This document shows positions 7,420 to 14,504 of a stretch of 18,757 nt of DNA, piece after piece (positions within the stretch are counted from its first letter, which is position 1; every line of letters starts with the position of its first letter). Source of the DNA: Clostridia bacterium (GTDB lineage: Bacteria > Bacillota_A > Clostridia > Christensenellales > Aristaeellaceae); assembly GCA_017464225.1 (NCBI GenBank), contig JAFUDW010000159.1, positions 1-18,757 of the forward strand. The letters are read 5' to 3'. A model generated the notes under the pieces. That model ran no database searches. It had not been told where the DNA came from and saw only the letters and a program-made list of their open reading frames with translations. A program made the translations under genes and the position numbers.

Positions 7420-8436
7420 TCACACCTCCAGCAAGCTCTGGCGGGCCGCCGCCATGGCAGCCTCCGCGCGGTCACAGAAAGCGTCAAAATCAGGATCAGC
7501 CCGCTGCAGCTCGGTGTGGCTCAGGAAATACGCGATGGAGCGCCCGGCGCCCTCCCGATAGGAAAGGAAGCGGATGGGCGGGATGCCGGTGGCGCACATG
7601 ACCTTGCTGTTGTCAAAGATCACGCTGTTGGCCTTATCCCCCAGCAGCTGTCCCCGGAAATCATACTGCTTTACCTGCGCCAGCAGATGCGCGGGGATAT
7701 AGCAGGGCTTGTACTCCACATGCAGATGCTCGGCAATGACGCGGTATACCTCGTTCCAGGTAATGCTTTCATCGCTGGTGATATGGTACGCCTGTCTCAG
7801 GGCTTCAGCATTTCCGCACAGGCCGCAGAAATACACGGCAAAGTCCTCCGCCCAGGTCATCGTCCACAGCGTTTCGCCGTCCGCCGCCACGGGCACGGTT
7901 TTACCGTCCATCATGCGCCTGAGCACCTGCCAGGGACCAAAAGCACCATGGATCTGCACCGGCAGCGAGCGCTCGCAATAGGTATGGCTAGGGCGCACCA
8001 CGGTCACCGGGAAACCCTGCTCCCGATACGCGGCCATCAGCAAATCCTCTATGGCCGCCTTGTTGCGCGAATACTCCCAGTAAGGATTGACCAAGGGCAT
8101 ATCCTCGGTGATAGGCAAAATGGGCACCGGCTTCTGATACGCCGAAGCCGAGCTGATAAAGATATACTGGTCGGTCTTTTCCGAAAACAGCGCCATATCC
8201 CGCCGGGCCTGCTCGGGCGTAAAGACGATAAAATCGGCCACGGTATCAAATCGCTCGCCCGCCAAAAGCTCCTGCACGCGGGCGGTATCGTTGATATCGG
8301 CCTGCCAAACGCGCACGCCCTCCGGCACGGCGCGATTGCCGCGGTTCAGCAGGGTAACCTCCCAGCCCGTACTGAGCAGCCGCTTTACAACGCTGGAGCT
8401 GATCACACCGGTACCGCCTATCAGCAATGCTTTCAT
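7420..8436 (-). CDS. NAD-dependent epimerase/dehydratase-family (extended SDR) protein
   Basis: A 338-residue cytosolic protein with a Rossmann nucleotide-binding N-terminus (KALLIGGTGVISSSVVKRLL), a catalytic Ser region FISSASAYQKP near residue 94, and the YxxxK pair Y123/K127 (EYSRNKAAI). The C-terminal half has the substrate-domain features of extended SDRs (TVVRPSHTY, AEDFAVYFCGL, SITWNEVYRVIAEH). The fold and cofactor type are clear, but the substrate is not. Related proteins are labelled as sugar-nucleotide epimerases or reductases. The ATG at 8436 follows GGAGGATCGC. The PNPOx-like gene starts three bases after its stop, so a flavoprotein and an NAD-enzyme are made together. Confidence 0.9.
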   Translation of the reverse strand: MKALLIGGTGVISSSVVKRLLSTGWEVTLLNRGNRAVPEGVRVWQADINDTARVQELLAGERFDTVADFIVFTPEQARRDMALFSEKTDQYIFISSASAYQKPVPILPITEDMPLVNPYWEYSRNKAAIEDLLMAAYREQGFPVTVVRPSHTYCERSLPVQIHGAFGPWQVLRRMMDGKTVPVAADGETLWTMTWAEDFAVYFCGLCGNAEALRQAYHITSDESITWNEVYRVIAEHLHVEYKPCYIPAHLLAQVKQYDFRGQLLGDKANSVIFDNSKVMCATGIPPIRFLSYREGAGRSIAYFLSHTELQRADPDFDAFCDRAEAAMAAARQSLLEV

Positions 8437-8462
8437 TTTTGCGATCCTCCGTTTTTTCTTTC

Positions 8463-8492
8463 ATTGTATAAAGAACCTCGGGAATATGTCAA
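8463..8492 (-). promoter_or_regulatory. Promoter of the SDR-PNPOx unit
   Basis: TTGACA (8492-8487) and TACAAT (8468-8463) with an 18-base spacer on the minus strand. It lies in the divergent spacer shared with mscL. Confidence 0.7.
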
Positions 8493-8524
8493 TACACAAA
8501 AGTGCTACTTTTCGCTTTTTCCCC

Positions 8525-8553
8525 TTGAATTAGGCCCTGGCAAGTGCTAAAAT
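8525..8553 (+). promoter_or_regulatory. Promoter of the mscL operon
   Basis: TTGAAT (8525-8530), 17 bases, TAAAAT (8548-8553), 32 bases before the mscL start codon. Confidence 0.65.
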
Positions 8554-8585
8554 AGCATTGAACACAACGAAAGGAGAAATACAAT

Positions 8586-8981
8586 ATGAAAAAGTTCCTG
8601 AACGAATTCAAAGAGTTCGCCATGCGCGGCAATGTGGTTGACATGGCAGTCGGCGTGGTCATCGGCGCCGCCTTCGGCAAGGTGGTCACCGCGGTGATCG
8701 ATATCTTCCTGAACCCCATCCTGGAAGCCCTGCCCAAGATGGAAAACGGCGGCACCGGCTTTGCCGGCAGCATCATCGCCTTCCTGGCCGTGCTGGTTGA
8801 GTTCATCCTCACCGCCCTGGTGCTCTTCATCATCATCAAGGCCATGAACAAGGCCAAGAGCCTGAAGAAGAAGCCCGAAGCCAAGCCCGCTGCTCCCACC
8901 ACCAAGATCTGCCCCTTCTGCCAGAGCGAGATCAGCATCAAGGCCACCCGCTGCCCGCACTGCACCAGCGAGCTGAAATAA
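8586..8981 (+). CDS. mscL: Large-conductance mechanosensitive channel MscL with C-terminal zinc ribbon
   Basis: This 131-residue membrane channel releases solutes on osmotic downshock. The N-terminus FKEFAMRGNVVDMAVGVVIG is the canonical MscL amphipathic helix and first membrane helix. The second membrane helix covers about residues 62-86. The extracellular loop between them is short compared with the E. coli protein. After a Lys/Pro/Ala-rich linker the usual cytoplasmic helix bundle is replaced by CPFCQSEI...CPHCTSEL, with cysteines 109/112 and 123/126 forming a zinc-ribbon-like pair of CxxC motifs. The start has AAAGGAG upstream and its own promoter. The HAD-MazG gene starts 19 bases after the stop, suggesting cotranscription. 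Confidence 0.96.
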   Translation: MKKFLNEFKEFAMRGNVVDMAVGVVIGAAFGKVVTAVIDIFLNPILEALPKMENGGTGFAGSIIAFLAVLVEFILTALVLFIIIKAMNKAKSLKKKPEAKPAAPTTKICPFCQSEISIKATRCPHCTSELK

Positions 8982-9000
8982 CAGAAAGTTTCATATCCGG

Positions 9001-9984
9001 ATGAAATATACGCATTTCTTCTGGGATTTTGATGGCACGTTGTTTGACACGTATCCCCGTGTCAACCGTGCCATTCAAAATGCCCTGAATGACATTGGCA
9101 TAAAAGCCTCCATAGAAACCATTGAGCCGCTCTCCAAGATCATGCTGCGCCACACCTTTCATGTGCTGTGCCCCGGTCAGGAGGCGCAGGCGTGGGAGCG
9201 CTATCAAGCCCACGCCGAGGAGGAGGGCTACGTTTCCATGCGCCCATACCCGGGCGCCGAGCGTCTGCTGCGGGCCGTTTGCGCCGGCGGCGGGCGCAAT
9301 TATTTATACACCCACAGGGATCATACCGCTCAGGATGCCCTGCGGCACTATGGGCTGGAACGGTATTTTACCGATTTTGTGGGGAAGGAAAACGGTTTTC
9401 CCAGCAAGCCCGCTCCCGACGCGCTGCAATACCTGATGAAAAAGCACGGGCTTGATCCGGCTGACTGCGTCATGCTGGGCGACCGGGACATCGATCTGGA
9501 CAGCGGCAAAAACGCCGGAATGGCCTGCGCGCTGTTTGATCCGGGGCATTATTACGACGATTACGATACGCCCTGGCGATTCACCGATATGCTTGAAATG
9601 ACGGCGGCGCTGGTATGGGAGGACAGGGCGGAGGATCTGTCCGAATCCGATCTGCTGGCGCTGCAGGCCATGCAGCAGGCGCGCCATCCCGAATGGGGCG
9701 GCATATCGCCGCAAAAAGGAATAGAAAAGCTGCTGTGGCTGGTGGGCGAGCTGGGCGAAGTCATCGATGTGGTCAAAAAGGTGCCGCCCGAAAAGCTGGC
9801 CGCGCCGGGCGAGCCGCGGTGCAGGCTCATCGAGGAATTGGCAGACGCCGCCATGTATTTCCATGACGTAATGAACTGCTACGGCATCACCGCGGAGGAG
9901 TTCTCCCAAACCTACTATGACAAAGTGAAAAAGAACCTGAAACGGGATTACGCGAAGGAGCACAAGGATAAATACGGCGTATAA
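9001..9984 (+). CDS. HAD-family phosphatase fused to a MazG-like pyrophosphohydrolase domain
   Basis: A 327-residue two-domain protein. Residues 1-190 are a HAD phosphatase: motif I DFDGT with Asp9/Asp11, motif II Thr104 (YTHRDH), the Lys136 region (FPSKPAPDAL) and motif IV LGDRDID with Asp161/Asp165. Residues from about 235 to 327 resemble the all-alpha MazG/NTP-PPase fold, with metal-binding acidic pairs GELGE (Glu250/Glu253) and EELAD (Glu279/Asp282). HAD enzymes remove phosphate from small molecules and MazG-like enzymes cut nucleoside triphosphates, so a nucleotide-cleaning role is inferred. The start at 9001 has only a weak ribosome binding site (AGAAAG), but motif I sits at residue 9, so it is right. 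It lies between mscL and the DUF2804 gene. Confidence 0.88.
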   Translation: MKYTHFFWDFDGTLFDTYPRVNRAIQNALNDIGIKASIETIEPLSKIMLRHTFHVLCPGQEAQAWERYQAHAEEEGYVSMRPYPGAERLLRAVCAGGGRNYLYTHRDHTAQDALRHYGLERYFTDFVGKENGFPSKPAPDALQYLMKKHGLDPADCVMLGDRDIDLDSGKNAGMACALFDPGHYYDDYDTPWRFTDMLEMTAALVWEDRAEDLSESDLLALQAMQQARHPEWGGISPQKGIEKLLWLVGELGEVIDVVKKVPPEKLAAPGEPRCRLIEELADAAMYFHDVMNCYGITAEEFSQTYYDKVKKNLKRDYAKEHKDKYGV

Positions 9985-9998
9985 AGGAGGAACGGCGC

Positions 9999-11027
9999 AT
10001 GCAGCACAGGATCACATCCTCCGGGTTTTTGCATGACGAGACGGGCCGGCTGACCGAATGCGGCTATGCCACCGGCCTTGCGCTCAAATATGACCGGGCG
10101 CGGGTGAAGGCGTCGGGGTTCAGGCTCAAGGAATGGGATTATTATTACGTTGGCAATGATAATTTTGGCATTGCGCTGACCATTGCCGATAACGGCTATA
10201 TGTGCATGGACAGCGTTTCCTTTCTGGACTTTGAAAGCAAGGAGCAGGAAACCGCCAGCCGCATGCGCTTCCCGGGCAAGCGCCGCGGCCTTCCCTATAC
10301 CAGCCGGGAAGGCGACATCAGCGTCCGGGGGAAGGATTATGAAATCACCTTCCTCAACGACGGGAAAAAGCGCCAGCTATACGGGCACATGGACAACTTC
10401 GGCGGCAAAAAGAACATACTGTTTGATATCACGCTTACCGATACGCCCCGGGACAGCATGGTGATCGCAACGCCTTTTGCGGGCAAGCCCCTCGCCTTCT
10501 ATTACAACCAGAAGATCAACTGCATGCGGGCCGAAGGCCGGGTGATCCTGAACGGTCAGGAATACCTGTTTTCCCCCGCCACGTCCTTTGGCGTGCTGGA
10601 CTGGGGCCGCGGCGTATGGACATATGACAACACCTGGTATTGGGGATCGGCCAGCGGAATCGCCGAAGGAAAGCGCTTTGGGTTCAACATCGGCTATGGC
10701 TTTGGCGATACCAGCGCCGCCAGCGAAAACATGGTATTCTGTGACGGCATCGCCCATAAGCTGAGCCAGGTGCGCTTCAACATTCCCCTGCGGGATGGCA
10801 GGGAGGATTACCTGTCGCCCTGGACGTTCACCAGCGACGACGGACGGTTTGAAATGGACTTTACGCCCATTCTGGATCGCTCGGCGCGCATCGATCTGAA
10901 GCTCCTCCTGTCCGATCAGCACCAGGTCTTCGGCCGATACAGCGGACGCGCAATGCTGGACGACGGCACGGTGGTCCACGTAAAAGAATTGACCGGCTTT
11001 GCCGAAAAAGTACATAACAAATGGTAA
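9999..11027 (+). CDS. DUF2804 domain-containing protein
   Basis: A 342-residue protein without signal peptide or membrane segments, rich in aromatic and beta-strand-like stretches. I recognise the DUF2804 family from the opening ITSSGFLHDETGRLTECGYA and the central region with FYYNQKINCMRAEG, FGVLDWGRGVWTYDNTWYW and FGFNIGYGFGD. The family has no established biochemical function, and the residue pattern suggests an all-beta, lipid- or carbohydrate-like binding fold, which is only an inference. AGGAGG lies upstream of the start at 9999. The gene begins 14 bases after the HAD-MazG stop and is the last gene before a terminator. Confidence 0.87.
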   Translation: MQHRITSSGFLHDETGRLTECGYATGLALKYDRARVKASGFRLKEWDYYYVGNDNFGIALTIADNGYMCMDSVSFLDFESKEQETASRMRFPGKRRGLPYTSREGDISVRGKDYEITFLNDGKKRQLYGHMDNFGGKKNILFDITLTDTPRDSMVIATPFAGKPLAFYYNQKINCMRAEGRVILNGQEYLFSPATSFGVLDWGRGVWTYDNTWYWGSASGIAEGKRFGFNIGYGFGDTSAASENMVFCDGIAHKLSQVRFNIPLRDGREDYLSPWTFTSDDGRFEMDFTPILDRSARIDLKLLLSDQHQVFGRYSGRAMLDDGTVVHVKELTGFAEKVHNKW

Positions 11028-11070
11028 AAGGACGTCGGGCGCGCGGAGCGCTCAACGTCCTTCCTTTATT
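11028..11070 (+). terminator. Terminator after the DUF2804 gene
   Basis: AAGGACGT (11028-11035) pairs with ACGTCCTT (11055-11062), enclosing a GC-rich inner segment, and is followed by CCTTTATT. The minus strand also ends in TTTT, so it may act in both directions. Confidence 0.75.
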
Positions 11071-11280
11071 GTTCAGGTTGATTTTAGGGTGAATCATACG
11101 ATCTGGGATTGAACGGAGAAGGAGCACGTGAAAGAGCGCTTCCCCTTAACAGCGCCGCTGGGGAGACAGTGATTCCGGGGTCTTTGGCGCGGAGGCCCTT
11201 ATCATACCCTTTCCCCCTGCAAGATTTCTGTCTATGGAATTCTTAATCAGGACTCATATGAATCCATTGATCTTCTGATA
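11071..11280. other. Convergent intergenic spacer with no recognised gene
   Basis: This 210-base spacer lies between the converging DUF2804 and nfnB genes. It holds a GC-rich hairpin near 11144-11165 (CCCC, a TTAA bulge, CAGC GCC GCTG, GGGG) and a 15-codon GTG frame at 11128-11172 behind AAGGAG that I do not consider a real gene. I see no clear terminator for nfnB inside it. Confidence 0.4.
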
Positions 11281-12666
11281 TCATCCCTGAATGTATTGAT
11301 CGATGGCCGCTGCCGCCTGCTTGCCGGCGCCCATGGCCAGGATCACAGTGGCCGCGCCGGTGACGGCGTCGCCGCCGGCATACACGCCCTCCCGGGAGGT
11401 TTTGCCCGTGCTCTCCTCGGCAATGATGCCGCCCCAGCGCTGGGTTTCCAGGCCCTCGGTGGTATCGCGGATCAGGGGATTGGGCGAAGTGCCCAGCGCC
11501 ATGATCACAGCGTCCATGGGCAGATCATGTTCGCTGCCGGTAATGGGTACCGGGCGGCGGCGTCCACTGGCGTCCGGCTCGCCCAGCTCCATGCTGAGAC
11601 AGCGGATGGCCCGCACCCACCCCTGGTCGTCCGGCAATATCTCCACCGGGTTCGTGAGGAAGCAGAATACGATGCCCTCCTCCATGGCGTGCTCCACCTC
11701 CTCCAGCCGGGCGGGCAATTCCTCCCGGGTGCGGCGGTAAACCACGGTGACATCGGCGCCAAGCCTGCGCGCGCAGCGCGCGGCATCCATGGCAACATTG
11801 CCGCCGCCCACCACAGCCACGCGCTTGGCCTGCTGGACTGGCGTATCACTGCCGGGCGCCGACGCGCGCATCAGATTGACGCGGGTCAGAAATTCATTGG
11901 CCGAGTATACGCCCTTCAGGCTTTCGCCGGGGATGTTCATAAACTTAGGCAGTCCGGCGCCTGAGCCGATGAACACCGCCTCGTATCCCTCCTGGCGCAT
12001 CAGCTCATCCACCGTGACAGTGCGGCCCACCACGGTATTGGTTTCAATCCTTACGCCCAGCGCCTGCAGCGTATCGATCTCCCGCCGCACGATAGCCTTG
12101 GGCAGGCGGAATTCCGGAATACCGTATACCAGCACGCCGCCTGCGCGGTGCAGCGCTTCAAATACCGTGACATCATATCCTTTGCGGGCCAAATCGCCCG
12201 CGCAGGCCAGGCCGGAAGGGCCGCTGCCCACCACAGCCACGCGATGTCCGTTCCTTTCAGGCGCTTTGGGCGGCTCCGCGCTTTCCGCGTTGTGGGTATC
12301 GGCCGCAAAGCGCTCCAGACGGCCAATCGCCACAGGCTCGCCGCGGATACCCCGGACGCAGTGCTTTTCGCACTGGTTTTCCTGGGGGCAAACCCGCCCG
12401 CAGACGGCGGGCAGGGCGTTGGTCTGGGCGATCTCCTGGTACGCGCCCTCCAGATCGCCCTTGACGATCAGGCGAATAAAATCGGGAATATGCACCTGCA
12501 CCGGGCAGCCGGAAACGCAGGGCTTGTTTTTGCAGTTCAGGCAGCGCTGCGCCTCCTCCTGGGCCATCTGCAGGGTATAGCCCTGAGCAACTTCGTCAAA
12601 ATTGCGCACGCGCGCTTCGGCAGCCTGAACAGGCATGGCCACTTTCTTGGGATTCATATTGGGCAT
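11281..12666 (-). CDS. nfnB: NADPH-dependent glutamate synthase-like flavoprotein, large subunit NfnB
   Basis: A 461-residue flavoprotein of the GltD/NfnB/SudA type. An N-terminal ferredoxin-like region has two cysteine groups (C42, C45, C50, C54 and C89, C93, C99, C103) that would hold two [4Fe-4S] clusters. It is followed by an FAD site VAVVGSGPSG near 143-152 and an NADP site VAVVGGGNVAMDAARCARRLG about 140 residues later. NfnB with NfnA bifurcates electrons from two NADPH to ferredoxin and NAD, or runs in reverse. The pairing with the FNR-type gene directly upstream supports NfnB over a GltD subunit. The start at 12666 has GGAGGTG seven bases upstream and lies one base beyond the nfnA stop. 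A longer upstream frame overlaps nfnA and is not used. Confidence 0.93.
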   Translation of the reverse strand: MPNMNPKKVAMPVQAAEARVRNFDEVAQGYTLQMAQEEAQRCLNCKNKPCVSGCPVQVHIPDFIRLIVKGDLEGAYQEIAQTNALPAVCGRVCPQENQCEKHCVRGIRGEPVAIGRLERFAADTHNAESAEPPKAPERNGHRVAVVGSGPSGLACAGDLARKGYDVTVFEALHRAGGVLVYGIPEFRLPKAIVRREIDTLQALGVRIETNTVVGRTVTVDELMRQEGYEAVFIGSGAGLPKFMNIPGESLKGVYSANEFLTRVNLMRASAPGSDTPVQQAKRVAVVGGGNVAMDAARCARRLGADVTVVYRRTREELPARLEEVEHAMEEGIVFCFLTNPVEILPDDQGWVRAIRCLSMELGEPDASGRRRPVPITGSEHDLPMDAVIMALGTSPNPLIRDTTEGLETQRWGGIIAEESTGKTSREGVYAGGDAVTGAATVILAMGAGKQAAAAIDQYIQG

Positions 12667-12667
12667 A

Positions 12668-13507
12668 TCAGCGCACCTCCCGGAACAGATTGCAGGCGTC
12701 TTCACGGGCCTTCCGCTCAAAATCGCGATAGGCGGCATTGCGGGCCATGGCTTCGTCAAAATCGATCTCATGGCCGTCAAAATCCGGCCCGTCCACGCAG
12801 GCAAACTTCATTTTGCCGCCCACGGTCAGGCGGCAGCAGCCGCACATGCCGGTGCCGTCGATCATGATGGGATTCATGCTGGCGACGGTTTTTACATTAA
12901 ACTCCTTTGTCAGCTTACATACGAACTTCATCATGATCAAGGGACCGATGGTGATCACCTCGTCATACTGCTCGCCGGCCTCCAGCAGCTTGCGCAGCGC
13001 GTCGGTCACCAGGCCCTTTTCGCCAAAGCTCCCATCGTCGCTCATGCGGAAAAGCGCGTCGGACACGGCGTCGAATTCCTCCTCCAGGATCACCAGATCC
13101 TTGCTGCGGAAGCCCACGATGGAATGCACGCGGCAGCCCTGCTCATGCAGCTTTTTAGCCACCGGATAGGCGATAGCGCAGCCCACGCCGCCGCCCACCA
13201 CAGCCACGCTTTTCAGCCCGGCAGTCTCGGTGGGACGCCCCAGGGGGCCTACAAAATCATGCAGCGCGTCCCCGGCGTTCAGGTGATTGAGCTTTTCCGT
13301 GGTGCCGCCCACAACCTGGAATATGATGGTGACCGTGCCCTTTTCCCTGTCAAAATCGGCCACAGTCAGCGGGATACGCTCGCCATCCTCGCTGACCCGC
13401 AGGATAATGAACTGGCCCGGTTCCGCCTTTTTGGCCACCAGCGGCGCTTCGATCACCATGCGGGTGACGGTGGGATTGAGCGGCGTTTTTTCAAGGATTC
13501 TGTTCAT
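12668..13507 (-). CDS. nfnA: Ferredoxin-NADP reductase-like subunit NfnA
   Basis: A 279-residue FNR-family subunit. It has an FAD-binding barrel with RIPLTVADFD near residue 44, a nucleotide-binding part SVAVVGGGVGCAIAYPVAKK near 100, and a C-terminal [2Fe-2S] motif DGTGMCGCCR...FACVDGPDFDGHEIDF. There the likely ligands are Asp217, Cys222, Cys225 and Cys237. This matches NfnA/SudB and also resembles the dihydroorotate dehydrogenase electron-transfer subunit. The adjacent nfnB decides for Nfn. The start at 13507 is preceded by AAGGAGATAG. It lies 13 bases downstream of the NAD kinase stop and one base ahead of nfnB. Confidence 0.92.
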   Translation of the reverse strand: MNRILEKTPLNPTVTRMVIEAPLVAKKAEPGQFIILRVSEDGERIPLTVADFDREKGTVTIIFQVVGGTTEKLNHLNAGDALHDFVGPLGRPTETAGLKSVAVVGGGVGCAIAYPVAKKLHEQGCRVHSIVGFRSKDLVILEEEFDAVSDALFRMSDDGSFGEKGLVTDALRKLLEAGEQYDEVITIGPLIMMKFVCKLTKEFNVKTVASMNPIMIDGTGMCGCCRLTVGGKMKFACVDGPDFDGHEIDFDEAMARNAAYRDFERKAREDACNLFREVR

Positions 13508-13520
13508 TGATCTATCTCCT

Positions 13521-14309
13521 TCATTCGGCGTTCCAATGCATACGGTATTGCAGCCTGCCATAAAAATCCGCGTCCTGGGTGCGCACAAGCACCACAGGCG
13601 GCAACTCGCCAATTGTTAGGCTTCCCTCCAGCGGCAGCAGCAGTTTTTCCTGCCCATCCGCCGTCAGATCGGGCCATTCATCCTGATTTTCCCGGGAGCC
13701 CATGCGCCAGGAAATCGTGATCCTGTCATGGGAGGAAACCACGATAGGCACCGCCGAAAGCGACTGGGCGCAGATAGGCGTCAGCGTAAGCAGCTCCATC
13801 TCGGGCATCAGCACAGGGCCGCCCGCGGACAGATTGTAAGCCGTAGAGCCCGAGGGCGTGCACACGATGAGCCCATCCCCCCGATAGCGCAGCGCCAAGC
13901 TGCCGTTGACCTCCACCGAAATCTGCAGCGTATGAACGCAGGCGCCCCGATGAAAAAGCAGCTCGTTCAGGGCCGATATGCGCCGCCCATTCTCCAGCAT
14001 GCCGCCGATCTGCGCGCGGTATTCCAGCTGGAATTCGCTCTGCAATATTTTTTCCAGAGCGGGAAAGGCGTCGTTCTTCTCACAGTCGCTGAGATATCCA
14101 AGATGTCCGCAGTTGACCAGCCAATAGGGCTTATTGACAGCATTCAGCATGCGCACAGCCCGGAGCAGGGTGCCGTCTCCGCCCAGCACTGCGATGATAT
14201 TGGCATCCTCGGGCCGCTCCGCCGCCTGCTCCCCAAGCCTTTCCCGCAGCGCTTCGGCCAGCGCTCCGGCTTCGGCTGAGGTGGGATTGGGATGAATCCA
14301 GAATTGCAT
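13521..14309 (-). CDS. nadK: NAD kinase
   Basis: A 262-residue cytosolic enzyme that phosphorylates NAD to NADP. Diagnostic motifs are GGDGT at 43-47, NCGHLGYLSDCE near 67, the Asn116-Glu117 pair (ALNELLFHRG), RGDGLIV near 144 and TPSGSTAYNLSAGGP at 152-166. The start at 14309 has AAGGAG upstream. A further 53 in-frame codons extend upstream through the promoter and are not family-like. It is the first gene of a unit with nfnA and nfnB, which tie NADP synthesis to its reduction. Confidence 0.96.
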   Translation of the reverse strand: MQFWIHPNPTSAEAGALAEALRERLGEQAAERPEDANIIAVLGGDGTLLRAVRMLNAVNKPYWLVNCGHLGYLSDCEKNDAFPALEKILQSEFQLEYRAQIGGMLENGRRISALNELLFHRGACVHTLQISVEVNGSLALRYRGDGLIVCTPSGSTAYNLSAGGPVLMPEMELLTLTPICAQSLSAVPIVVSSHDRITISWRMGSRENQDEWPDLTADGQEKLLLPLEGSLTIGELPPVVLVRTQDADFYGRLQYRMHWNAE

Positions 14310-14345
14310 CCGCCGTTCCTCTCCTTGATCGATATAGCTTGTTTC

Positions 14346-14374
14346 ATCATATATAAAAAAAACAATTTCGTCAA
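14346..14374 (-). promoter_or_regulatory. Promoter of nadK-nfnA-nfnB
   Basis: TTGACG (14374-14369), 17 bases, TATGAT (14351-14346) on the minus strand, with an eight-T run in the spacer. Confidence 0.6.
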
Positions 14375-14435
14375 CGTTTTCACGATTATGATGCATAAAA
14401 AGAACGGACGCGCGTTTCCCCTCAATATGAAAAGG

Positions 14436-14489
14436 GCAAAAAGGAAGAGCCTGCGAAAAAGGATCCATCCCGTTCCCTCCCCGCAGGCT
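14436..14489 (-). terminator. Terminator of the TlpA-like gene
   Basis: AGCCTGCG (14489-14482) pairs with CGCAGGCT (14455-14448) on the minus strand, with a long loop of about 26 bases, followed by CTTCCTTTTTGCCCTTTT. It lies 15 bases after the stop codon. Confidence 0.65.
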
Positions 14490-14504
14490 TCAACCTTGCC
14501 GCGT

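Noticed and set aside
7516..8550. Plus-strand open frame of 344 codons
   Set aside because: It is antisense to the SDR gene, which has clear Rossmann and YxxxK motifs. It also crosses the divergent promoters.
11128..11172. 15-codon GTG frame behind AAGGAG
   Set aside because: It is too short, the ribosome site is only three bases from the GTG, and it lies downstream of a terminator with no promoter seen.
12635..13510. Plus-strand open frame of 291 codons
   Set aside because: Antisense to nfnA, whose FAD and [2Fe-2S] motifs are unambiguous.
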